From: Pomacea canaliculata
Lineage: Eukaryota > Mollusca > Gastropoda > Architaenioglossa > Ampullariidae
Length of the DNA stretch: 64,000 nucleotides
Assembly (NCBI RefSeq): GCF_003073045.1
Contig: NC_037591.1
Location: 22,725,319-22,789,318 of the forward strand
Direction: 5' to 3'
The position numbers were made by a program, and so were the translations under genes. Shown here piece by piece: positions 47,340-58,899 of this stretch. The notes under the pieces are model-generated. The model searched no databases, was not told where the DNA came from, and was given only the letters and a program-made list of their open reading frames with translations. Each line of letters begins with the position of its first letter. The stretch's first letter is position 1.

Positions 47340-50300
47340 TGTGACTGACATCTTAATGACAAGTGACAAACTTTTACTTGCGAAGTTCATAGAATAAGCA
47401 AATGTTATGGTTTTTTTTACATCTAACCCTCGATCTAACAGTAAAAGAACTCAAACTTTATTACTACAAGACAAAGGCACTTCGAATAGAATCAGAGCAA
47501 AAATTATACACAAGTATAGGGGTTGATGGAAAGAGTGAAAAAGAAACAGTTTGCTTTACACCGTGCCAGTAACTAAGACTATATCACTGATAGACAGAGA
47601 GGTGGTAGGGATGGAGGTGTAGACAGACAGTTCAGAGCAGACGGAGCCAGATGTCGTAAAGACATTTAATTAGCAGTTCTGTCGAGGGGAGATCATCTAA
47701 CTTGACGACAATTTGAAAACCAATATTCATCGGAAGAAGCCAAAATGAAAGGCAGGCTAGAGAAGGATGGATAAACGAAGCAGTTCTTTTCATAAAGAAC
47801 GAATATTCATAAAGGCAATGATCTTTTCTTGCATCTCATATTTTCTGTGAGACAACTTTTCCTCTCTTGATCACAAAGGTGAGAGAACAGGGGATGAGGG
47901 AGGATGGAAGGGGTAGCAGGGTGAGGGGTAGAGAAAAATCAGATAGAGGGAAAGAGGAAGAATGGTGGGTGGGGAGGGAGAGGGTTAGAGAGAGAGAGGA
48001 AGGGAAGACAAGGTGGGGGTAGATGTTGGGGCGGTGTCGCCGTTCCTGACATGTTGACGCAAGTTTTAAAATATTGGATTGGACTGGGAGATTAGCTGCC
48101 CCGATGTTGCTGCCCTGGCGTATGATTTACAATCATAGGACAAGTTCCAGCCTTATAAATTGATCCTTGAAAGTCGGGGAGCTGCTCCCATGTGTGTGCG
48201 TGCGTGATGTATGCGTGCTACAGACAGGACAGCGCGAGTGAGAGAAAGGTGGAGGATGTGTAAACGTTCTGTTGGCAAGCGATAGACACCAGCGCCATGT
48301 CTTGCCACCAACCGCCGGGTACCTCACACACACACAGTACACTCACAGAGTATATATATACACACAGAGTACACACACAGTACACACACAGAGTACACAC
48401 ACACGCACGCACTCGCTCCACTCACGCTCGCACGTGATCACGCCTTGTCTGCGGTTAGCTGTCCGGAGCCTGATGAACACGACTACACAACGCGACAGAA
48501 CAATTGCGCGGGGATGTGCCGGCGATGGCTTCCAGAATCCAGAATATTGATTAAGGGAGACAGCATTCTCAAGATGACAGCGGAAAACTAACAGAAACCC
48601 TGAAAAGATTGGAGAGAGAGAGAGAGGATAGGGGCGGGGGGAAGCTGCAGAGTCAGAGACGAAGGGGAAGGAGCATCGGAGAAAGTAAGGAGTAACAACG
48701 AAGGAAAGAACCCCCCCCGAAAAAAAAAAAACAAACAACGAAAATAAAATGAAGAAAGAAAGAAGGAACAAGTAAGGAAAGTAATGGAGAGAAGTGAGAG
48801 ATTGACAAATGGAAAAGGTACGCAGGAAGAGACTCATGAGCAGGGAGGTAATTACGCTGCCTACATGCAGAAGGTTAACCACGTCGTTGTAGCAAGGATC
48901 GAGACGACGACGACGACGACGACGACGACGGATCGCTGCTATCGGGGGACAAGCTCTGCCCTGGCAGTAGCCTCCCCTTCAGATGCCTCCTCCTCCTTCT
49001 CCCTCCCACCTCCTGTACCTCACCTTCGCAGCTCCATTCTGCCTCCCCTCCTCACCCAGTTGAGGAAGCTGGCGCGGAGGAAGCTAACCTGCAGATCGCC
49101 CAATCCTGTGTCGCACACGGCGAGCTCCTGGCAGAGATCGATGGCTGGGCGCGAACCCCGGGTGCTCGGCGCGTGGGGAGGTACGGCCCTCCGCAGCCTT
49201 TGTCTCGCGACTCAAATCACTGCTGGCACGCATGCACACACGCACACACACACGCACGCACGCACACTCGCTCATGCTCACGCACGCGTACGCACACACA
49301 TTCACGTGCGCACGCACACAGCCCGGGTGGTGGGCGACTAGGGGGCGGGGTGTGAGCTGACACCGACTTCATGCATATTCACCAGCCAGTTACAGCCCTC
49401 CACCACTGGAGGCCACCACACAAAGTTCCGAGCTTAGAATGGGGAGGGATGGTGGTGTCGTCGTCGTCGTCTTGATGATGATGATGGTGGTAGTGATGGT
49501 AGTGGTGGTGTCAGTGTTTAGAGGTGCTCGGAGTTGGGGGTGTTAGAGAGGGACTGCAGTGGTGTCGGAAGAATTCTACCCCATTCTACCCCACTCCCAC
49601 CCTCGCTATGTCCCCGGCTCAAATGTCTCCTTTTGTTTCTCGTTTACATCGTTTGCATTACCTTCACTCCATCTCTCGCTGACTCCTCTGCTGTGTTACC
49701 AGAGGAAGGAGTTTCTAGTCTCAAACCTCGTTGCATGCCGTAGGTTCGGCGACGTGTTCCGCGAGCGCGCGCACGAACTTGTCAGTGCAAACATCTTGAG
49801 CACCCTCCCAGAACCTCCATTCTTTCCCCCATAAGCTTTAAAAGTTCGGCCTGTAGTATAGTCTTGACCTCAATCCGGATTTTCACCGTCAAATAAGTGT
49901 GTGTGTATATATATGTACTTGTGTGTGTGTGTGTGCGCGTGCTCATGTGACTACTTTCCTACAATGACAGTTGGGCCGAGTGTCCCCCTCCCTGTCCTCC
50001 CTCCATGACCGAAGCAAGAAATCATTTGCTCCTTATTATGACTGGTAGACGTCATGGACGGGAGAGATTATATGGTTGTTTAATCTAATGAATAAATTAA
50101 TGACACCAGGCAGCGGGTTTCCATGGCAACACGGTCTTCTCCATCAATGGTAGTCACGTTTGTAGCAAGCGGTTGCTAACGAACTTGCCACGACTTGCAT
50201 AGAAAATGGCGACGACCTGAAGTTTTAAACTGAGTTATGGAAACACGCGCCGCGGCCCCGGCACACGAAAAACAGACTTTATGGAGAAGGAGAGAGGACA

Positions 50301-50615
50301 GGAGAAACAGAGGGCAAATTATAATCGACTAATTAATGAATCGGTCTAAATACCGATGACATGCAAACCACGATACTCTTGAATTTCTTCCCCAGCAGTT
50401 TGAGTTTTACCCCATCCCCACCTTTTACTCCGAGCAGATGAGTTTGAAGGGTTCTTCACATTTAATTGATCTTGTATTATGTGACTCATTTTACAAATAA
50501 ATGAATGAATGAATAAATAATTTGAAAAAAAGTGTAAACAAGACATGTTTATGTATTTTTAACGAACAGATTTAAGTCGCAAAGGAGGAACAGGGCTTCA
50601 TCAGCAGGCAGGTGT
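47340..50615. other. No confident gene; many simple repeats
   Basis: Purine-rich DNA lies at 47880-48030 and 48600-48810. CA-rich arrays lie at 48328-48410 and 49236-49320, and a (TCG)n/(GAT)n tract at 49455-49485. The 185-codon plus-strand frame at 48784-49341 is largely built from these repeats. A YY1-like AAAATGGCGAC lies near 50203-50213. Confidence 0.5.
48902..48932 (+). repeat. (GAC)n microsatellite
   Basis: Nine to ten perfect ACG/GAC units. Confidence 0.95.
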
Positions 50616-50619
50616 GATC

Positions 50620-50820
50620 GAGTTTGGTGGGTTTATTTAGCAGGAAAGTGCTTCCACCTTGAGGTGATTTCGCACTGTTGGGGGAGAAAGAGCTGAGAAA
50701 ACCAGAGCCCAGTCCTGCGGACAATGTGTCACAGACATAGAGTCCCGAGACGAGATTTGAACCCTGAGTTTCTCACTGCAGGACAAGATATTATTTTAAC
50801 CACTACACCTGGTGTTATCA
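50620..50820 (-). repeat. tRNA-derived SINE
   Basis: Read on the minus strand from about 50815, AACACCAGGTGTAGTGGTTA gives a good A-box head and GGGTTCAAATCTCG (complement near 50752-50765) a good B box. A non-tRNA body with the TTTCTCAGCTCTTTC tail signature follows. The length of about 200 bases is usual for SINEs. Target-site duplications were not resolved. Confidence 0.6.
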
Positions 50821-51165
50821 CGTGTATAGGCAAAGACTTTAAATGATATACTGTCTGTCTCAGCCTGCTAGCTCATACACTGGCTGAATGACAGACTGAT
50901 GGACTGACTGGGAGTGAATGACGGTGAGAGCGCACTGACCGACTGACTGGTTGGGGGAGCGCGAGACTTGACAGGCTGACAGACGCAGTAATAAAAGGTT
51001 TGGTTGCTCACATGAATGACTGGCTGGCACCTCAGCTGCTTCATTGGGATGCTTGGTGGGTTGCCTGGAGAGACTGGTGTCAGGGAGCTTACAGGGCTTG
51101 CTCTTGTTCTTACTGCAACAATATGATAATGGCACCAATATTAAAAAGTGTTACACACAACAGGA

Positions 51166-51420
51166 CGCATAATGTAGAAGTGCTTGCCACTAAAATATGC
51201 GTTTCGAGTAGGTACTTTCTTCAAAGTAACATTTTCCCACTAAAATATGCTTAATGGATAAACGTATCCCCCCCAAAAAAAAAGTGTAAGAGTATATTCT
51301 ACTAAAATATGCGTGGATGTGTTTTCCACTACACTATGCTTAATGTAATGGTGTTTTCTACTGAAATACGCGTCATGTATATGCATTTTCAACTACAATA
51401 TTATTAACATGTTTATTGTT
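51166..51420 (+). repeat. Degenerate minisatellite of about 31-base units
   Basis: The motif ACTAAAATATGCGT, or the variant ending GCTTAATG, recurs at about 51189, 51239, 51301, 51330, 51360 and 51391. It is usually preceded by TTTTC and followed by ATGTA. Spacing is about 27-32 bases in the later units and expanded in the earlier ones. Confidence 0.7.
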
Positions 51421-51424
51421 TATG

Positions 51425-52145
51425 TACTTTTGTATGTAGTACGCAAAACTATCATAGCAACAGTAAAAATAATTTATTACAATTCTGTAAAAAAAAAAAT
51501 AACCAAAGAATGCATAACACTCTTGCTAAAAAAAAATTCTTGTTATTCTTGGAGAAAGGAAATTTATTTCTCCTGATAAATAATCCAGATATTTTGTTGT
51601 TCTTTGGACAAATACATCAGTAGGTTGTTACATATTAAAGAACAATTTATGAACGATATAATTTATGTTTAGCTGTAGATCACCCATCCGCCTCAATATC
51701 TCGTTAAAAATACACACGAAATTTAAAGACACACTTAAATACACAGTACACACTATATTCTAAACACACACTAAATATCTACACAGTAGTTTTGTTGTAA
51801 ATATAGGGATACACTAAGCTACATATTAGCCGACGAGGAGATGGACCACACGCCTTAGGAGGTGCTGCAGTCATACAAGAAAAGCGGGAAGTAAGAGAGA
51901 GAGAAAGAAAGAGAGAGAAAGAGAGAGAAAGAGAGAGAAAGAAAGATAGAAAAGTGCACTTGAATAATAGAAAGACTGATATATACTGATGCTTGTCCCC
52001 CTCTCCCTATTTTTATTTCTCTAACCCTCGAGAGCTTTATTCCTTTCAGCCAATCAGCTGAGAGATCGTCATAGCAGACAAAGGGTTTGTACAAACAAGT
52101 CTTCCAATTGTTTTTTTTTCAAACCAAAACAGTAATTTGTTTTTC
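51425..52145. other. No gene seen; AT-rich then GA-rich
   Basis: AT-rich to about 51800, then a (GA)n and (GAAA)n tract at 51893-51945. Confidence 0.55.
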
Positions 52146-52147
52146 AG

Positions 52148-52254
52148 AGATGAACCCCGAAGATTACTCAGTGATTACCGATCCTCAAGATTTAGTTCGG
52201 CCTCGTAAGAGCGGCGCAAACAAACAACAACAAAGCCCTCCCAGCTTGCCTCCT
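52148..52254 (+). CDS. Candidate exon A of an unrecognised three-exon gene
   Basis: A long T-rich tract ending TTTGTTTTTCAG (acceptor at 52147) precedes the exon, and TCCT followed by GTAAGT (52255) closes it. The frame can start at ATG 52150 and gives 35 codons, beginning MNPEDYSVITDPQDLVRPRK and ending in a Gln-run and SPPSLPP. It may also be an internal exon, because the two bases before ATG can complete a codon. It ends in phase 0, which matches exon B. The acidic-then-basic start and the proline-rich tail suggest an intracellular scaffold or regulatory protein, but that is a guess. No family was recognised. Confidence 0.45.
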
Positions 52255-52401
52255 GTAAGTATACACATATATACATACTCTCATATACACATACATACTC
52301 TCATATACACATACTCTTGTAGCTGAACTATGTAACAGTAAAACAAAGCACTCAGGGCCCTGCTGGCTCCGCTGCTGACGACCTCGTGATATTCCTCTCA
52401 G

Positions 52402-52476
52402 TCAAACAGCTTTGTTGGCGATGAAGTCTCATTACCTCGAGAAAGAACAGCATCTTCCTCTGCTGCAGCAGTCTCG
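52402..52476 (+). CDS. Candidate exon B of the same gene
   Basis: The acceptor TGATATTCCTCTCAG ends at 52401 and the donor CTCG followed by GTGAGA begins at 52477. The 75-base exon is phase 0 at both ends and reads SNSFVGDEVSLPRERTASSS, then five more small residues. RERTAS is a good basophilic-kinase-type phosphorylation motif. Phase compatibility with exon A supports joining. The intron between them is 147 bases, which is short but reasonable. Confidence 0.42.
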
Positions 52477-52948
52477 GTGAGACGATATCGCTTCCTTTGT
52501 TTGAAAGAATGCCGCGGCCTTTAATGAGGATCGATACTACACTCCAGCGACTCAACGCTTGACTAGCGAGCTGGCAGACAGTAGCAGACGTCAAGGAAGG
52601 AGGAAGGAGGAGGAGGAAGAGGAAGAGGAGGAGGTTAGGTGCTGAAGTCTCGGTCTGGAGACTAACGTGTAGTCACCGAGTTATTCCGGGTGCTGCTGGC
52701 GTCTGGGTCGATGGCAGAGCTTTGCGAGTCCTCCACCTTCTTTTCATCCGCTCCGGTTTAATTGTTAAGTTTGTGTTGATCTCAAGTTCGCCCGGTGGTA
52801 ATGGCCACCGATGGTCCACAAGTCAGATATTTGAGTTGTTCTCTCTATCTCCGTTTGCACGCTTGCTTGTTCGTCTCTCTCTCTCTCCGCACTCTGTCGG
52901 TGTTTTGTCGTAAGCCTTCTTTTATCTTCTTGATTGTGCTGCAGGGAG

Positions 52949-53164
52949 GAACAAATCCAGTCCAAACAACCCAAACCCATCAGTCGCTTGGGTGGCGCGG
53001 GCATGCTGATGGAGAGACTTGTCAACACACGTTTGATGTGGCGTCTTGAGGATGAGGAGCTCGGCACGAGCCAGACGGGTTCAAGGGGCAGCACCCCATG
53101 TTCAGAGATCTGGAATCGCCCCCACCCCCTTACTCGGAAGGTGGAAGTTCTGGAGAGAGGTTGA
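52949..53164 (+). CDS. Candidate exon C (terminal) of the same gene
   Basis: A pyrimidine tract ending TTGATTGTGCTGCAG gives an acceptor at 52944, with a second AG four bases on at 52948. Using the second AG keeps phase 0 and gives 71 residues, EQIQSKQPKPISRLGGAGML continuing through MWRLEDEELGTS to a stop at 53162-53164. Using the first AG in phase 0 gives a different frame that stops at 53049. The longer frame looks more protein-like. The exact acceptor is therefore uncertain, and an alternative donor before the stop cannot be ruled out. Confidence 0.38.
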   Translation, partial: EQIQSKQPKPISRLGGAGMLMERLVNTRLMWRLEDEELGTSQTGSRGSTPCSEIWNRPHPLTRKVEVLERG

Positions 53165-53599
53165 GGACTATGGGTAGGGGTGGTGGAAAGAACACCTGCT
53201 GTCGCATACGAACAGCGTTGGGAAAAAGATCGTTGTGGTCGAGAAACGGGTAGCTTTGGCTCACCCACAGGAGTGCAGGACCATGACTGTCACACACACA
53301 CACGAACACAAATGCGCGCGCTCGTGCACATATGCAACCATATGCAACAAACCTTTGCAGCCATGTAAAGCCAGTTATCACACAACCAAAGTATCAGCAA
53401 TTAAGATTCAAGTGTGATTGTGGAACAGAAAAGAAACTACCACATCCCCTTCTTCCCTCCTAAAGACCGCATACTACATCGTCAACAGCGACTACATCGT
53501 CAACAGGGATCAGCGCAGTTTCCCTTCGCTATCTGCAGCATATCTTACATGAAGGCCAAAAGAATTATCCAGAATTACTTGCTTTAAAGAAAGAGAAGG

Positions 53600-53735
53600 A
53601 CATTCATTATGTGACGTTCGGTACCCCGGTAGATGTGTCTGTACCCCCAGGGTAAGGATATGACGTACACTGCCCGCGGTGTGGTGTGACACACGGATCT
53701 TAGTCTGGTGGTGTGACGTTCGGACCCCGCGCTGA
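53600..53735 (+). repeat. Short-period degenerate repeat of GTGACGTTCGG/ACCCC motifs
   Basis: GTGACGTTCGGTACCCCGG (near 53611) and GTGACGTTCGGACCCCG (near 53713) recur. Related GTACCCCC and GTGTGACAC pieces lie between them. Confidence 0.45.
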
Positions 53736-53768
53736 AGATGTGAGGCTGACACTGTGGCCTCGCATTCA

Positions 53769-53864
53769 ATGGATAAGCAGGCTCACCTGAAGGAAGAGCT
53801 CCGTATCATCACCGGGACTGTTAATGGGATTGACGCCGATGTCAGTAATCTCGCCTGCCGTAGG
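53769..53864 (+). CDS. Candidate exon, helical protein segment (hypothetical)
   Basis: ATG 53769 opens 32 codons reading MDKQAHLKEELRIITGTVNG and then 12 residues ending in ACRR. The exon ends at a consensus donor (AGG followed by GTAAGT, 53865). Leucine and isoleucine spacing suggests an amphipathic helix or coiled coil. A possible downstream partner is an acceptor, CCCTTGCCTGCAG at 54311, which would add about a dozen codons in phase 0 before a stop. The frame is also open upstream to 53736 with weak acceptors. No family is recognised. Confidence 0.28.
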
Positions 53865-53869
53865 GTAAG

Positions 53870-55590
53870 TCCTGGGATTCGGGCAGCAGACAGATTACAG
53901 AAAACATCAGGGTCTCCTCCTAGATCCCCTTCTTGAAAGAGAGGTCCCATCCTCCAGAGGCACCTGACCCTTCCTCGACACTTTGTGCGCCCCCATTTTG
54001 CGGGGACTGTTGTGATGTCCGTCACACAAGCCAGTCACAACTTGGACAGCATTCTAAGAGCAAGACAGGATACCTGAGAGGTGATTAAACCTTAAAGAGG
54101 TGATTATGAAACGTGTTATTACTGTCATTTTATATTAGTCGTTGTTTTTCACCTCACACAGCCATTGTCACTGAAAATAAACCTCAGTGCTCTAGAATAG
54201 AGAAATTACTGGTCAGGGTGTGAGATCTCATACATGGCAATCCTCTGTGCAGAAAATGAATTAAAGGAAACAGTCTTTGCTGCCATGTTATCTAACAACC
54301 CTTGCCTGCAGCTCCACCGAGAGATTCTTTATCATCAAATCGAATTTTAAAGCTTAAAAAAATGTTGTGCAGCTTCATTGTCCGCTCTCAACTTGAAGTA
54401 ATCCTATTGTCTGCTGTCAGACTCTCACCCAACTCATTGCCACGAGCTGCTTCTTGTGGTGAGTTCATACCTCGTGCACCCGATGACGCCATTCCTGTGG
54501 GTGGGTAGGACAGATACCGGGGTACGGAGATGTCTTTCTGGCAGAAAACCTGGGGAAAGGGGAGATTTTCTTTCGAGATATTGGATTTTTGTGATTATCC
54601 AAGAATTATTTTTCATAATTTTAATGACATCTGAGCTTCGGATAGAGGTCTCATACAGGGCAAGGGAAAATTCATCATCATGATGATGATCGTCATTATC
54701 GTCATCATCATCATTATCATTTTTTCCCCAAGCAGAGACAATCTTGATGTTACTTCATCGGAAAGATCAGAAAGCATGTCAGAAATATATTTCTAACTGC
54801 TGAAAAATGAATATTCAAACTTCTTTCTGATAAAACTGTGGATAAATCTTGCTTATACTACAAGCCGTTTTCATTGAAATTTGATAACAATGACAGTAAA
54901 CAAGTGACATTAAAGCAACAATAACTGTTACAAAAATCTCAAATCTTTAATATTTCTACATGTTTTTACCGTATTTACTCTTAGCGAATGTGTCGCCGAA
55001 TTGAAAAACTATTTCCGTTTAAACGGTCATGCGCAGTATGCCCGCCTGAAACCAGATACTGGTCTATTGTACAGGAAACTTCCGATCGTTCCTTTTAGCA
55101 TCTCATATTATTTTTCGCACCACATACATACGCACTGATTTTGCAGAATCCTAGAACATATCTGAACAAAGTTTTATTTCCTGTTGGTCAGTACCACGGA
55201 CGTTTTTTTTAAAAACAAATCTTCAGTGTTTGGTTTGTTGCAGCAAGCAAAGTTACAAAATAAGTTTATTTAACCCACATTTAAATCCTTTAGGCTTTGC
55301 TTAATTGTTGCGACAATGCTTGAAAAAAAAAAAAATTATGAAAACAGTTTGACCCCCTTCACTGTTTATTATTTTTTTCTTGTTTTAGATCATTAACATT
55401 TTAAAATTTCAAAATGCTTCGGAGAGTTGTAAAACTAACGAACAAAACGGTTCTGCTTTAGTTCATTCCTAATCGAATAAAAAAAAAATATATATAAAAC
55501 AATTAACAATTAAATTGCTAAATTCCTCCCTTAGCATTGTCTGTTATGAGACTCAGTATCAGTAATCAACAGTGTTAACTAGAATTTTTC
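53870..55590. other. No confident gene; AT-rich
   Basis: An ATC/GAT-rich tract at 54674-54722, and A+T-rich DNA from 54760 to 55560 with poly(A) and poly(T) runs. The acceptor near 54311 is the only splice-like signal noted. Confidence 0.5.
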
Positions 55591-55593
55591 TAG

Positions 55594-55759
55594 TAAAAAT
55601 ATTTCCCTCCACCAACATAATCCGTTGTCGAGGTCCAATCCTACAAACATTGTCATGCGCAGAAAGAGGCTGCAACACCCATTGTAGGAATTCGCTGGTA
55701 TCCATCACCATTTGTGACGTCAAGGGTAACCTTTGCCCTTGCTGTGATATTAGTGGAGG
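55594..55759 (+). CDS. Candidate cysteine-rich exon (hypothetical, probably extracellular)
   Basis: The acceptor GAATTTTTCTAG ends at 55593 and the donor GAGG followed by GTGAGT begins at 55760. The enclosed frame has 54 full codons with eight cysteines in the spacing C-x8-C-x4-C-x3-C-x9-C-x6-C-x-CC. Such a pattern suits a disulphide-rich secreted or extracellular module. The opposite strand is also open over this stretch, so coding on this strand rests on the splice sites and the cysteine spacing. No family was recognised. The exon would start in phase 1 and end in phase 2. Confidence 0.3.
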
Positions 55760-55764
55760 GTGAG

Positions 55765-57160
55765 TATTTACACAAGGTTGGGGAAGTAGTATCACGGCCC
55801 TGCGATTTGATAATTTATGAAACAAAATCATTGCACCTTTCTAGACTTTTACGTGGGAGCCTAGTCATCGTCACTCTCAGACTTTATCTTACTTTGCGAA
55901 TCATCTCCTTCCTTTCCGCAGTCATCTTCAACATGAAAGCAAACACTTTGAAGCTCGCTTCGTGGAAGACAGACTGTAAACCAACTGAGTTGAGAAAATC
56001 TGCCGATAATGTTTATAATTATATTAAATTAAAATGGAATCACTGCTAAGCAGTCCTTCCAGCAGTGATTGAACAACGAGATTGGATAAAACTAGAAATA
56101 CTGAAAACTTCTGATTTAAAAAAAAATTCATCAAATAATGTAAATGAAGTTTAATCATAAATTTAACATTTTTTTCTGTCGTGATCAGGAGGATTGTCCA
56201 GCACTGTTGTCCTGTGGGTTAGAAAGAAAACACCGCAAGGATAATATATAACTGTCAGAGAGAAGGCTCGCGAGCGATGAAATACGAGCATGACAAGCTG
56301 CTCCCTCATCGCAAATGCGCCAAAGATGCAAATGCGATGAAGTTAAAAACCTGAGAGTGACGTAAGACAGAAGGGGAAACAAACCGTAATAACGATAACC
56401 GAAGACGGAGCACATGTAAAGAGTGACCTCCCATCGGGCCCGTCATGAAAATGGAGGCAGGGGGAGGCTGGGGAGGGAGCAAGAGGCGAGCGCCGTGGAG
56501 TGGATGCCAGCAGACGATAATAATGGAAAGTGTTCCTCTCCAGGATGAGAGTGTGACACCGAGATAACCCTTCCCTCCCAGTCTCCCTCCCACCCACCTG
56601 CGCGCAGCAAGCCAATGAATAAAGACTGCATTTGCATGTTTAAGCTATGAGTGGCCGCCCCTAGATTAATGAATGTAAGGATGCTGAAGGCTCTCTTTAG
56701 GGGCATCGGTGAGCTGCATGATGTATTTACCTAAAGCTCGGTGTGACGGCACTGGTCAACGGTCACGAAAAGGTGGACGTTACGCCGCTCTTGATCACGT
56801 GACCATTACAGCGGTGATTGTGGAGGAAGTTTAGACAGCACGGCGGTTGTATAGCTCAGCAGCTGAATCTACATTTACGATACATTCTACTTTTGAAGCC
56901 ATTAGCAATTTTTTTTTCTTTAAGAGAGAGATTGAAAAAAATCATGCTTTTGCTTATTCTATTGTAATTCTATTTGCTTACTTGTAAATAAAGAATTGTC
57001 CTTGTCATTGTCTTTCTTTGACTTCTCAGTCTGTCCTGTAGTAGTAAGCTTGTGGCTTTTTTTCCTGGAAGTACTGACATCTTGTTGACGAGTGCTGTAT
57101 GCTGCAGAAAAACAAAAGTATTATTCTAGGTCTTTAGTTTTAACAGAAGTGTTGACGAAA
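55765..57160. other. No gene seen
   Basis: TCACGTGA at 56795-56802. Opposing frames around 56340-56700 have no recognisable feature. AT-rich DNA lies at 56100-56180 and 56900-57000. Confidence 0.5.
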
Positions 57161-57164
57161 AAAA

Positions 57165-57242
57165 ATCATTACCTATTACCTATCAAAAAATCATTACCAA
57201 TCATTACCTATTACCTATTACCCATTAAAAAAATCATTACCA
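57165..57242 (+). repeat. ATTACC-type short tandem repeat
   Basis: Irregular units of CATTACC and TATTACCTATTACC are separated by A runs. Confidence 0.85.
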
Positions 57243-57657
57243 AAAACATATTTCTAGAAACGGTTCGACCTACAATTTGTCAGGTGAGAGGGGAGGGTAA
57301 GCGTGGACAAGGGGAGAGGGGAAGTAGAACCATGCTCCCTAAATAGACAGATTGTAGTTGCAAGGAGAATACTGTCGGTAAAATGGACGCCGACTTGATA
57401 GAGGAAGAGTGAGAGAGAGATGGGAAAGATGTGATGCTGAACGACACCTGTCACCGATGTCAGATACTCGCTAGTCAGATGCCAAACGGAAGTCGATTTT
57501 TAGTCATCCATCTTGGAAAGTTGCCACGCAGTCATTGGCTGTATGGTAATGACGTCATTGATGCCCACTGACATCATACCCAACCTCTGTTGGACTCGTT
57601 TCTCGCTGTTTCTCTCTCATTCTTCCAATCTTGCCTGCCTGCCTGTCTTTCTTTCTT

Positions 57658-57660
<3 letters not shown>

Positions 57661-57724
<64 letters not shown>

Positions 57725-57725
57725 G
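57661..57725 (+). repeat. (GTCT)n microsatellite
   Basis: About 16 perfect GTCT units, preceded by CTTT and CTGC units from about 57633. The array gives artefactual repeat peptides on both strands. Confidence 0.97.
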
Positions 57726-57729
57726 CGGT

Positions 57730-58895
57730 GTCAAAGGAAATGTAAAACAGATTGGAAGGAAAAACTACAAACATGAAACATGAAAAGAAGTAGACGGCAA
57801 TCAAAATCGCCATAAGAAAGAAAAAAATATAGAGGCGATAATGGAGGGTTAGAAGGTTATAGTGTTAGAAGGGCTTTGGAATTTATGATGATCTGGAATA
57901 ATTCAAGTCCTGATGGCGAGAAGTGTCCACACACATTGTATCGACTGAACATTTTAGAAGGCGCTTGCAGTGAGTGACCAGGTGGGTGAGTGAGTGAGTG
58001 AGCAGACTAGAAGGAAATTTTAGACGTGGGCGCTGATTAGTATATCAAATTAATTAGTGCTGGCATTTTATGCCTTGGATAAAATAAGAAATAAGAGAAA
58101 GAGAAGTCGAGGCGGGACGAGTACACATACAGAGTTTAAAGGGAAAACAGCGAAAGGAGAGAGAGAAAATGAGATAAAGTCAGCAGCCCCATTAGATACC
58201 AGCCTTTAAAAATTCCACCAGTAACATTAGCATCCTGGTTCTCAAACGCGCGACGGTTTCTCTACATGCCTTGAGTACCCTCATCCCTGGGGGGACATAG
58301 TCTGGACCACTAGCACACGCACACACAAAACTAGGAGGAGAGTGCTCTGACCTCTCCCCCACTTCTCCACCCTGACCCTCATTGTCCCGTCCACCCATAA
58401 AGCCAGACCTCCTACCGAGCGTGCACTGCGCAAAAAGTGAAGAACAATTAAAATCAGAGAAACCACAAAATAATCCTCGACTCGTGTCAAGCAGTGTTAC
58501 GCAGCAACAAACAATTGTAGCAAACAATGTCACACACACACAAAGGGAGACTACTGTGACAATGTCGCCTGAAGCTGGCTCTTGACATCCAAGTGGAACA
58601 ATTAGCATTTCCATAATTTGTGAGCCTGTGTGGCAGGCTCCGTGTTTCTCTACCATCTTGTCGGCACACAGACTGTCCTCTCGGACCAACCTACCCCACC
58701 CATCATCGCTCCCCCGAAATCATCTTCGATGACAGGCACGAGCGTTCGCCAATAACCAAGAATCGGTTAGCAGACAAGAAAAAAAAAATTAAAAAATAAG
58801 ATTTAAGAAAATAAAAATAAATTAAGAAGCGGAATCCAAAGGGAGACAATTCCAGTCTGGGTTACAGTGTCTGGCGGCTCGTTGCCTCTCGTGCT
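57730..58895. other. No gene seen
   Basis: A (GTGA)n patch at 57988-58003. A 165-codon minus-strand frame (58689 to 58192) has no recognised domain and was not called. Confidence 0.5.
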
Positions 58896-58899
58896 ACCC

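Noticed and set aside
48784..49341. 185-codon plus-strand frame
   Set aside because: Much of it comes from GAC and CA microsatellites (poly-Thr and His/Thr repeats).
58003..58003. GTGAGT donor-like series near 57988-58003
   Set aside because: Part of a (GTGA)n microsatellite.
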